The translations under genes were made by a program, and so were the position numbers. The notes beneath the pieces were generated by a model. The model had not been told where the DNA came from and searched no databases. It worked only from the letters and a program-made list of their open reading frames with translations. 64,000 nucleotides of DNA from Allomuricauda sp. (GTDB taxonomy: Bacteria; Bacteroidota; Bacteroidia; Flavobacteriales; Flavobacteriaceae). The stretch spans positions 1 through 64,000 of the forward strand of contig NZ_PABT01000034.1 in NCBI RefSeq assembly GCF_002699205.1. Reading direction: 5' to 3'. Below, one piece after another: positions 18,336-25,572 of the stretch. The stretch's first letter is position 1. Every line of letters starts with the position of its first letter.

Positions 18336-18671
18336 TTGGCGAATAAAAAGAACGCACAATTTTGTCCGAAGGGTACCGAGATAAATCGCGCAGAGGAACT
18401 TGGGGTGGAGATCATTAAACTTTTTCCAGGGTCCACTTATGGTCCTGACTTTGTAAAGGCCATAAAGGGACCACAACCATGGACGAGCGTAATGCCAACT
18501 GGCGGAGTAGGTACAGAAAGAGATAACCTAAGAAGCTGGTTCGAAGCAGGGGTCGCCTGCGTGGGAATGGGTTCCAAGTTGATAAGTGGTGAAGTTATCG
18601 AAAATTTAGATTTTGAACTTTTAATTAATAAGGTGAAAACATCTTTACAAATTATAAATGAAGCATGCTGA
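18336..18671 (+). pseudogene. Truncated KDPG/KHG aldolase (C-terminal half only)
   Basis: The frame encodes the C-terminal half of a 2-keto-3-deoxy-6-phosphogluconate/4-hydroxy-2-oxoglutarate aldolase: GTEINRAEELG, EIIKLFPGS with the Schiff-base lysine, PTGGV, and GVACVGMGSKL. Full-length enzymes are about 210-225 aa. Here homology begins only near 18370, so roughly the first 100-110 residues, including the catalytic glutamate region, are missing. The only start is a TTG in unrelated sequence (ANKKNAQF). The remnant lies 60 bp after murQ and before the second copy of the 90-bp repeat, suggesting a deletion or rearrangement junction. It is almost certainly non-functional as an aldolase. Confidence 0.82.
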
Positions 18672-18789
18672 GATTATCACTGAGAATCTTAGCGTGGCCG
18701 AAAGAATTTTTTACAAGTTTAAAGAATTGTTTCAGTACTAATTTCTTTTAAGAACAAATGATACCATCTTATTTTTGTAAATTTGCATT

Positions 18790-18880
18790 GTAAAACATGC
18801 ATAAGTTTTGCCTCTGAATGTGCTGTTTTATAGACAGTTTAGAGTTCGGTTAATCAGTATTAGAGCACAGTATAAGGTGT
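18790..18880. repeat. Copy 2 of the ~90-bp non-coding repeat, possible small-RNA gene
   Basis: It aligns with 8965-9055: CATAAGTTTTGCCTCTG is identical, followed by ATGTGC and GAGTTCGGTTAA at matching offsets. A -7-like TAAATTTG lies just upstream (18778-18785) and a strong terminator follows at 18951-18990. A transcript of about 190 nt without coding capacity is therefore possible. No known RNA family was recognised. Confidence 0.55.
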
Positions 18881-18950
18881 TGATTGTTAGAACGTTGTAA
18901 AATACACTTTCTTCCAGTCATCCCGACGAACCACTAAATAGGTGGTATCA

Positions 18951-18990
18951 AAGCACTGTCAACTGACTGATTGACAGTGCTTTTTGTTTT
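18951..18990 (+). terminator. Strong rho-independent terminator
   Basis: A perfect 12-bp stem AAGCACTGTCAA / TTGACAGTGCTT (18951-18962 and 18971-18982) with an 8-nt loop is followed by a T-rich tract. No intact gene ends here, so it closes either the aldolase-remnant transcript or a non-coding RNA starting near 18790. The tail and the following TTGAATTCATTTAAA resemble 28255-28300. Confidence 0.85.
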
Positions 18991-19278
18991 TATTGCATTC
19001 AATTGAATTCATTTAAAACCATCAAAAATCATATCAAGGGTGTTCCCATCGGGAGTAAACACTTACAGTTCCCGTTGTAACTTTAAATGACTTTTAGAAC
19101 CATTTTTCTTGTGTTTTAATTTTCACAGTATTAGCCGTAGATAACCCAAAAATTAGGGCAAAACAGTATATCAATACATTAGCGAACTGAAAGTGCAGAC
19201 TACCAAAGATCTCTTGTTTGATGGTAATAAAAATGTAAATGACACTGCTTTGTTTTATACATGATTATAATAAACCAA
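18991..19278. other. Intergenic stretch without recognised gene
   Basis: AT-rich sequence between the terminator and the end of the SDR gene. Apart from the tail shared with 28275-28310 I see no frame with protein-like content and no clear terminator for the minus-strand SDR gene. Confidence 0.5.
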
Positions 19279-20040
19279 CTAGGCCATTGTCATTCCACCG
19301 TCTATAACCAGTTTCATTCCTGTAATGAATTTACTGTCATCCGAAGCCAAGAACAATACGCCATTGGCAATATCTTCATTGGTTGCATAGCGTTTTAGTG
19401 GAATGGTAGCTTCAAAAGCCTGTTTGGCACTTTCTGCGGCTCCCGGGGCAAAACCATCTTCCAAAGAACGCATCATACGATTGTCCACAGGCGAAGGATG
19501 AACAGAGTTTACACGGATCTTTCTCGGAGCTGCTTCCAATGCAATAGTACGTGTTAGTCCTATGACCGCGTGTTTACTGGTAACATAGGCCGATACATTG
19601 GCTGTACCACTAAGTCCAGCAACAGATGATGCATTGATGATACTTCCGCCATCGTTCATCTGTGGGAGTACGTATTTTAAGCCCAACCAAGCTCCCTTTA
19701 CATTTACGGCCATCACCTTGTCGAATACTTCTTCAGGAAATTCTTCTATAGGCTTCACTACGCCTTCAATCCCGGCATTGTTGAAAAAAACATCTATTTT
19801 ACCGAAAGTATCTACGGTATGTTGCACATATTTCTGTACATCGGCTGCTTTTGTAACATCGGCAACGATGTAACTTAGGTTTGGACTATTCAGATCAGAA
19901 GCTACTTTGTCCAAGGCTTCCTTATTAATATCTACCAGGACCACTTTGGCCCCTTCGCTTAAAAATAATTTTGCGGTTGTTGATCCAATTGCACCGGATC
20001 CTCCGGTAATAACGGCTACCTTGTTTGTTAATTTTGCCAT
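19279..20040 (-). CDS. Short-chain dehydrogenase/reductase (SDR), classical type
   Basis: This 253-aa soluble NAD(P)-dependent oxidoreductase has all classical SDR elements: the cofactor motif TGGSGAIG (11-18), an acidic DIN after the second strand that favours NAD, FFNNAGIEG near residue 86, the catalytic serine in INASSVAG, and Y-x-x-x-K in AYVTSKHAVIG. The C-terminal GMKLVIDGGMTMA is typical of the glucose-1-dehydrogenase/3-oxoacyl reductase-like group, which acts on sugars, alcohols or ketones. The substrate cannot be read from the sequence. It is monocistronic on the minus strand. Its upstream region contains a perfect TGTGA-N6-TCACA palindrome and a second inverted repeat, so expression is probably controlled. 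Confidence 0.9.
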   Translation of the reverse strand: MAKLTNKVAVITGGSGAIGSTTAKLFLSEGAKVVLVDINKEALDKVASDLNSPNLSYIVADVTKAADVQKYVQHTVDTFGKIDVFFNNAGIEGVVKPIEEFPEEVFDKVMAVNVKGAWLGLKYVLPQMNDGGSIINASSVAGLSGTANVSAYVTSKHAVIGLTRTIALEAAPRKIRVNSVHPSPVDNRMMRSLEDGFAPGAAESAKQAFEATIPLKRYATNEDIANGVLFLASDDSKFITGMKLVIDGGMTMA

Positions 20041-20086
20041 TTTACATTATTTAAAATTAGACGAATAGTATTCTATAAATTTACGT

Positions 20087-20120
20087 ATCGTAAAAACGAT
20101 TTAATGTGACTAAAATCACA
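20087..20120. promoter_or_regulatory. Two inverted repeats upstream of the SDR gene (one CRP-like)
   Basis: ATCGT-AAAA-ACGAT (20087-20100) and TGTGA-CTAAAA-TCACA (20105-20120) lie 47-80 bp upstream of the SDR start. The second is an exact match to the classical CRP half-site pattern. Bacteroidota have Crp/Fnr-family regulators, but their sites are less well defined, so the binding protein is unknown. Confidence 0.5.
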
Positions 20121-20240
20121 ATACGGTATTAATTTTACTTGCCTTCCATCCGCCCGATTTTTACTGTATATCACACATCTATTGGTAAGTAGCGTTTTGT
20201 TCAAAAGGCTCGGTAGTGTAGTGAAGTGGTTGATATGTAA

Positions 20241-20720
20241 CTATTTGCTTAAGATACTGCGCATCTTTTTTGGGGATTGGTATTCAAAAAACCTTTGTTG
20301 AACCCTAAAATTTGAATCTAGGATGATAAGGACAGGTACCGAAAATGGCATGGAATTTCTTGAAGCCAATAATTTAGCGATCTGATGGACCGGGTTTCTT
20401 TTCTTTTGGAATTCCTTGTTCACGAATTGTTGCCCGCCAAAATAAATGGTGTCTGATGTCTCAACGTCCATTTTAACGGAATAAAATGCTGTGTTAAGCG
20501 TAGATAGGATGTCTGGGTCCTTAAAGGAGACCTCTTCCATTTTTTTGCAGTAAGCACACCATTGGGCAGTAAAAAAAATCAAGGTTTTTTTGGGCTTAAC
20601 TGAAAGGGAATCTTCCAATTGCTCAAAACTAAGCCAATTTACACCTTGTTTTTGTGCGCAAACAGATGTGGCCACCATAAAAATAGCATAAATTGATATG
20701 TAAATTAGTTTACGGTGCAT
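20241..20720 (-). CDS. Secreted thioredoxin-fold protein
   Basis: This 159-aa exported thioredoxin-like protein starts with a signal peptide (MHRKLIYISIYAIFMVATSV, cleaved near CAQ). The redox site WCAYCKKME (near residue 54) follows the FFTAQ strand, as in thioredoxin_7/DsbD-gamma-like domains, and a cis-proline-type FSVPVLIIL lies near residue 125. It may reduce or form disulfides, or deliver reductant to a metal-binding protein in the periplasm. It lies downstream of the TonB receptor on the same strand, but a strong hairpin terminator separates them, so cotranscription would need read-through. Specific partners are unknown. Confidence 0.8.
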   Translation of the reverse strand: MHRKLIYISIYAIFMVATSVCAQKQGVNWLSFEQLEDSLSVKPKKTLIFFTAQWCAYCKKMEEVSFKDPDILSTLNTAFYSVKMDVETSDTIYFGGQQFVNKEFQKKRNPVHQIAKLLASRNSMPFSVPVLIILDSNFRVQQRFFEYQSPKKMRSILSK

Positions 20721-20732
20721 TATTGTGATCTA

Positions 20733-20797
20733 GAAAAAAAGACCACCACCTTTTGATTTTGAATTACCCGGTATATGATTAAAAGGTGTGTGGTCTT
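20733..20797 (-). terminator. Terminator after the TonB-dependent receptor gene
   Basis: On the minus strand a long stem pairs AAGACCAC-CACCTTTT with AAAAGGTG-TGTGGTCTT (one bulged base, ~26-nt loop). It is followed by a run of Ts (seen as AAAAAAA at 20734-20740 on the plus strand). It lies 34 bp after the receptor stop. Confidence 0.75.
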
Positions 20798-20830
20798 CAA
20801 ATAAACAAAATTGTATTTTGCGGGTTCGCT

Positions 20831-23206
20831 TTAATGTAATTTTCCAAACTTTAATCCAATAAAGTAAGTTCTTGGGGCACTAGGGCCATAAATGTAGTCG
20901 GAATCCCTACCGGCCCCGGTATCAAAATCATCTTGATAGCTGTTGAAAATATTCTTTACCCCGCCGGTAAAGGTAATGGCGAAATTATCGTTTATATCAA
21001 AATGTGTTTCCAATTTCAAGTTCAGGTCATAGAAGGCATCCGTTTCCACTAATTCCATAAAGCCTGAATCGCTTACTACATGCGGAACCGTCATACCACC
21101 GGTATAGGTGCTGGTAATGTCCATGTTAAATTTTTCACTGGGTAGCCAGGTAAGGTTCAAGTAGCCATATAGGTTGGGGTTTCTGACAAATTCATCAATT
21201 ATGATGTCTCCCTCTCCGGGTGTGCCATCCGATTCAAAAAGGATTTGGGGCTCTTTATATTTTGATTTTTGTAAGGTTCCGCCCAATTGCATTTGCCATT
21301 TGGGATCGGGGGATATTCCAACTTCAAAGTTTGAGCCATATACCTGTGCACCCGAGCCATTACGTACCTCTTCCAAAATGGATCCGTTTGCCAAAGTGGA
21401 ACCGGTGCTCACTGTTGTAAAAGGATCTTCAATATCGGTGTAGAACCCTTCCAAAAGGATATCCATTTGTAACAATCCTTTGGTCACGGAGTAATTGAAC
21501 GACCCTGTGTAGGCATTGGAATATTCAGTTTCCAAGTCTTCGGAAAGAATCACAAACATAGGCTCACCACCCACGCTGGAAATGTGCAAATCCTCGTTAA
21601 AAGCTTGTGGGGCCCTAAATCCACGTGCATAACCTCCCCTGAATTTCAATTCTTCCGTTAATTGGTAGGATAAGGTTAATCGGGGAGAAAAGGCGGTTTG
21701 GGTAAGGTCTACGTCCCTATTGACTCCTCCAATGGCATATGTTCCATCAACGGAAACATTGTCCAACCTTGCACCGATCAAGGCCGTAAAGGCATCGGTC
21801 GGTTTCCATTCGTATTGTGCATAGGCTCCCAAAGAATTTACTTGTTGGTCGATCAATCTGTTGTACCCTGGAATTTCATCTTTGGTGTTGGAATAGTTGT
21901 ACTCCAGCCCAGAGGTGAGTACGTCTTTACCTTTAAAGGTCTTAGTGTATTGAATGCCATTGACCCATGCCAAATCCTTGGTGTTTCCATAGGCATTGTT
22001 TGCCGATATGCTATCTTGATAGGTTCTGCCCCCTCCAAGTCCGCCGTAATAGCTGCCCCGGTCTGTGTGAGAGGCAGAGGTGTAAATTTGATACTGGGAG
22101 GAACGATCTTGACTGTACAGTTCGTAATCGGCACCTCCTAAAAAAGTGTCGTGCTCCAATTGTTCCGTAATATCGGTAAAATGAGGTGCCAAATCCAATT
22201 TATCACCACCTCTACGTGTTTCTTTAATGGCATTGAGGTTTACCGAAATACGACTAAGGTCATTAGGGCGTAAAAAGGCCTTGGCACCCACCGTGTTATT
22301 GTGCAGTTCAACCATCTCGGTAAATCCATCGCCATTGGCGTCATAGGACTGTCTGTTTCGGTAGTTGCCAAAAAAGGTAACGCCGCTGTTCAGGTCATCT
22401 GCCACAATGGAGGTGTTGAGCGTCAAGATCCGGTCGGCCGATTTTCCATCCACCAAGGCCAAGGTACTTCCAATTTCCCAAGTGTTTAGGATAGGGTCCT
22501 TTGTGATTATGTTTACGGTCCCCGCAATGGCATTAGACCCATATAGTGCGGATCCCCCACTTCTTACAATTTCAATGCGTTCGATAATATTTGTTGGAAT
22601 CTGTTCCAGCCCATACACGCCCAACAAGGATGAAAACACAGGTTTGCTGTTAAGTAGTATCTGGGTGTAGGCACCTTCAAGCCCATTCAAACGAACTTGG
22701 GTAAAACCGCAATTTTGACAATTGGTCTCAACGCGGACCCCTGGTGAAAAGTTCAGTCCGTCTGCAACGGATACGGATTGCGTGGCATTCAATAAACGGG
22801 GCTTTAAAGAAGAGACCACAACGGGGGCATCCCTGCGTTCTACCCGGTTACGTGTGGCACTGATTACCACTTCACTCAGTCCAAGGGCATCTTCGATCAG
22901 CTCAAAATTCAGGTTAATGTTTGCTCCGTTGCTTATTCTTACTGTTTTATTCGTTGTTCTAAAACCTTGGGAAGTGACTTCCAAGATATGGGTACCAACG
23001 GGCAGAGTAAGTTCAAAGTGGCCATTTTCGTCGGAAGTGGTTCCCACGGTTCCATTTTTCACATAGATGGCGGCAAAGGCGACTTCATTGCTGTTGGAGG
23101 TGACTTTTCCGTATACTTTTCCGGTGTCTTCTTGGGCTGACACAAAACTCAAGGGAGTTAGGATCAGTAGCAATAATAAAGTAGAGAGATAGTTTAGTGG
23201 ACTCAT
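20831..23206 (-). CDS. TonB-dependent receptor with CQNCGF plug motif, probable metal or cofactor uptake
   Basis: This 791-aa outer-membrane receptor has a signal peptide (1-24, ending SFVSAQ), a carboxypeptidase-regulatory-like domain (about 28-115, TVGTTSDENGHFEL), a plug domain (about 120-240) and a beta-barrel ending in YFIGLKFGKLH. Unlike SusC proteins it has no SusD partner. The plug contains NCQNCGF near residue 163 and GSNAIAGTVNIITK, features of BtuB/FecA-like receptors for metal complexes or cobalamin-like cofactors. The two cysteines could bind metal. A small Cys/His-rich exported protein lies 187 bp upstream on the same strand and a thioredoxin-like protein downstream. The ligand (copper, iron, zinc or a chelate) is not determined. 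Confidence 0.85.
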   Translation of the reverse strand: MSPLNYLSTLLLLLILTPLSFVSAQEDTGKVYGKVTSNSNEVAFAAIYVKNGTVGTTSDENGHFELTLPVGTHILEVTSQGFRTTNKTVRISNGANINLNFELIEDALGLSEVVISATRNRVERRDAPVVVSSLKPRLLNATQSVSVADGLNFSPGVRVETNCQNCGFTQVRLNGLEGAYTQILLNSKPVFSSLLGVYGLEQIPTNIIERIEIVRSGGSALYGSNAIAGTVNIITKDPILNTWEIGSTLALVDGKSADRILTLNTSIVADDLNSGVTFFGNYRNRQSYDANGDGFTEMVELHNNTVGAKAFLRPNDLSRISVNLNAIKETRRGGDKLDLAPHFTDITEQLEHDTFLGGADYELYSQDRSSQYQIYTSASHTDRGSYYGGLGGGRTYQDSISANNAYGNTKDLAWVNGIQYTKTFKGKDVLTSGLEYNYSNTKDEIPGYNRLIDQQVNSLGAYAQYEWKPTDAFTALIGARLDNVSVDGTYAIGGVNRDVDLTQTAFSPRLTLSYQLTEELKFRGGYARGFRAPQAFNEDLHISSVGGEPMFVILSEDLETEYSNAYTGSFNYSVTKGLLQMDILLEGFYTDIEDPFTTVSTGSTLANGSILEEVRNGSGAQVYGSNFEVGISPDPKWQMQLGGTLQKSKYKEPQILFESDGTPGEGDIIIDEFVRNPNLYGYLNLTWLPSEKFNMDITSTYTGGMTVPHVVSDSGFMELVETDAFYDLNLKLETHFDINDNFAITFTGGVKNIFNSYQDDFDTGAGRDSDYIYGPSAPRTYFIGLKFGKLH

Positions 23207-23393
23207 CTTTTTTTTGTTAGGTTAAAAATAATTTTAGACAAAGCTAAATATATTTTTGTATGTATGTAAATTTAGTTTGAAATTTTTTCGAACAAATCAT
23301 AAGAATCGTGACATAAGTTTATAGGTGTCTTGTGGAAAATTTAGGGGATTCACGCACTTAAAACTTAAATTACGAGTAAAATGACCTGTTGGG

Positions 23394-23708
23394 TTACTTA
23401 ACTGAAAAAGGAGGAGGACGGGAAAAAAGGAGATTTACAGAAATCCTATTGACGAGTATAAAGGAATAGACCTTGTGGTTTGTTTTTGGGATTATGCCTT
23501 CCCCAATATCAAATGTAATTTCTTCGGATTGACAGCTTGAAAGGGGCAAACATTGGTTTGCTACCACCATGTCACAAACGTCACATGGTTTAGCATGGTC
23601 ATCATCATTTCCATGATGGGTGAAGGAATGTAGCCCGGCTATTTTCAAGGTTAGAAAAAGGCCGAGGAAAAAGAAAGTTATGCTATATTGTACAACCCTT
23701 TTTTCCAT
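23394..23708 (-). CDS. Small exported Cys/His-rich protein, possible metal binding
   Basis: This 104-aa protein begins with a hydrophobic helix (about 8-28) that can act as a signal or membrane anchor. A potential metal-binding cluster follows: HSFTHHGNDDDHAKPCDVCD, then two more cysteines near residues 52 and 58. I do not recognise a named family with certainty; it loosely resembles small proteins encoded beside metal-related TonB receptors (DUF2946-like). It is the first gene of the minus-strand group with the TonB receptor. A perfect 11-bp inverted repeat lies about 200 bp upstream. Metal binding is inferred from residue composition only. Confidence 0.6.
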   Translation of the reverse strand: MEKRVVQYSITFFFLGLFLTLKIAGLHSFTHHGNDDDHAKPCDVCDMVVANQCLPLSSCQSEEITFDIGEGIIPKTNHKVYSFILVNRISVNLLFSRPPPFSVK

Positions 23709-23909
23709 GTACCAATAATGAGTTATGGACTATTTAATGATTTTGGTATTCTTTAGCTTTAAGCAATTTCCAAATTGAAAAATGGACAACAGTTACTAAG
23801 ATTGCTTCCCAAACCGTATGTCCACTTCCAAAAGTTCACTAAGGTCCAATGTTCTCCGACCATTAAGGCCTAGAACTTCAATAAGGAATACAATATTAAG
23901 GAGTATTTT

Positions 23910-23936
23910 TATTAATGCAACGTGATTGCATTAATA
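23910..23936. promoter_or_regulatory. Perfect 11-bp inverted repeat between divergent genes
   Basis: TATTAATGCAA and TTGCATTAATA flank a 5-nt spacer (CGTGA). There is no T-tract, so an operator is more likely than a terminator. It lies between the metal-related operon (minus) and the AraC gene (plus). The length and AT-rich symmetric arms resemble Fur/Zur-type sites, but the binding protein is not known. Confidence 0.5.
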
Positions 23937-24129
23937 TTTGATAAAAAAAGAAAAACCAAATAAAAAGGTGGTTTGGGATGTGAAGCACTGTAAACTTGGT
24001 AGTGAACGATATTGAAACCGGAGTTGGGGATAATAAATATGTGACCATTCCAGGGATTTAAAACGGGTTTTTCTCAAAATTCTTAAATAATAAACTCAAA
24101 TATTCTTACTATTTTTATTGCTGGTTAAG

Positions 24130-24240
24130 CATATTAAATTGTGTTCAAAAGTTGTTTTTTGCTTTCAGTGTTCTGAATGGGAATGCCTTTAAGATTAAGG
24201 TGTTAAAGCATTGATTTTTAACAATATAATATTCTGTTAG
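24130..24240. repeat. Copy A of a ~105-bp upstream repeat
   Basis: This segment begins AAATTGTGTTCAAAAGTTGT and shares about 30 identical bases with 28093-28122. Further matches follow at TTCTGAA, TTAAA(G/A)CATTGATTTTT and AATATAATAT in the same order. It ends about 60 bp before the AraC-type regulator. Its partner precedes a susC gene, which suggests a shared regulatory function. Confidence 0.65.
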
Positions 24241-24299
24241 TAGTTCGGTCATTACTTGTCCCAAATTTCCCCCCTACAAGTTAAGTCATGGAATAAGTC

Positions 24300-25448
24300 A
24301 TGGAAATTGTAAACCTCCTTACGATGTGCAGTACAATTGTGGGTGTTTTTGCCCTTATCATTGTATTGGTAAAATCCAAGGAGGATGTCTTGCATAAATC
24401 GCTTTTGTCCATTTTTGTGCTATCCCTCACCTATTATAGTTTTTTGATTTATATGGTAATAAGTGAACAAATAATGGCCTACCCTCACCTATACCGAACG
24501 GGAATCGCGTTGCCATATGTCATACCTATCTGTTTCTATCTGCTAGGACGGCTCAAACTGGAACCTGAACGACCAATCAGATGGTGGGAATGGACCCTTT
24601 TTATCATCCCTTTTTTCAATACCATGGAACATATCCCGTTTTATTCATTGGATGGTGAATCTAAAAAGGAATTCCTAAATGTATTGTATATCAAAGGACG
24701 TGAAAATATATATTATGCCCATGAGAGCTTCGTTCCTGTCTATTACAATTACGTGGGACAGTTGGTCCTTGGAACCATTCTCTATGTGTTGATCATGCGA
24801 AAGGCCATTGTATGTATGAGGGATAAAGATCATAAAAGCAAACAAGAACGTTTGAACTGTACATGGTGGTTTTTCCCGGGCCTGTTACTCTCAGTATGTT
24901 CCGTTTTTGCATTGGTGGGAATCATCACCAAATCTTTTGAAGGGATTTTGCATGTGGTGGCATCCGCCATGTATGGTGTGACACTCTTGGGAATTGTACT
25001 TTATTTTTTTCTGAAACCGGAAATCATTTATGGCGAAGGGCTTCAAGAAGTCAAGCCAAAGAAATTGAAAAAAAACAGGTCGTTATCATATTCTCCCAGA
25101 GAAATTGAAGGATACCATAAGAGTATAGAAGATTATTTCACCACAAACAAAGAATTTTTAAAGATAGCGTTTAGGCAACAGGACTTGGCAGATGCTCTTA
25201 AACTTAAGAAGCATGTTGTTTCCCATTTGATAAACCATATTTATGGAATGAATTTTAACCAATTGGTCAATGAAAGGAGGATCAAGATGGCCTTGGAAGA
25301 ATGGGACAATCCACAATGGAAAAACCTCTCCATGGATGGGATAGCCAAGGAGGTTGGGTTTGGTTCCCGAACCACCTTCATCAAAGCATTCCGGAACCAA
25401 ACAGGGGTCTGTCCTTCTGAATATCAAGCACCAACACAGACAAAGTAA
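24300..25448 (+). CDS. AraC-family regulator with multi-pass membrane N-terminus (1)
   Basis: The 382-aa protein has seven or so hydrophobic segments in residues 1-245 and a C-terminal AraC/XylS double HTH (about 280-378). The HTH reads FRQQDLADALKLKKHVVSHL for the first helix pair and MDGIAKEVGFGSRTTFIKAF for the second. Such membrane-anchored AraC proteins are common in Flavobacteriaceae and are thought to sense extracellular or membrane signals. It lies upstream of the amidohydrolase, barrel protein and SusC/SusD genes. The repeat preceding it recurs upstream of that susC, so it may control both its own gene and susC. The ligand is unknown. Confidence 0.85.
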   Translation: MEIVNLLTMCSTIVGVFALIIVLVKSKEDVLHKSLLSIFVLSLTYYSFLIYMVISEQIMAYPHLYRTGIALPYVIPICFYLLGRLKLEPERPIRWWEWTLFIIPFFNTMEHIPFYSLDGESKKEFLNVLYIKGRENIYYAHESFVPVYYNYVGQLVLGTILYVLIMRKAIVCMRDKDHKSKQERLNCTWWFFPGLLLSVCSVFALVGIITKSFEGILHVVASAMYGVTLLGIVLYFFLKPEIIYGEGLQEVKPKKLKKNRSLSYSPREIEGYHKSIEDYFTTNKEFLKIAFRQQDLADALKLKKHVVSHLINHIYGMNFNQLVNERRIKMALEEWDNPQWKNLSMDGIAKEVGFGSRTTFIKAFRNQTGVCPSEYQAPTQTK

Positions 25449-25539
25449 AGGGCTCTTTTTAAGCAGGGAAATCTGTTCAAATTTATAATATTGGACAACA
25501 TTGGAATCCATTTATCCCAAGTTGAGACATCCACTTTTA

Positions 25540-25547
25540 TAGTTTTG
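25540..25547 (+). promoter_or_regulatory. -7 box of the amidohydrolase gene
   Basis: TAGTTTTG matches TAnnTTTG and lies 25 bp before the ATG at 25573. A TTG occurs at 25522-25524, but the 15-bp spacing is shorter than the usual 19-21, so the promoter is only partly supported. Confidence 0.4.
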
Positions 25548-25572
25548 GAAAAACATAAATCCCATACAAACT

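Noticed and set aside
18336..18671. Functional short aldolase
   Set aside because: Half of the barrel is missing and the start lies in unrelated sequence.
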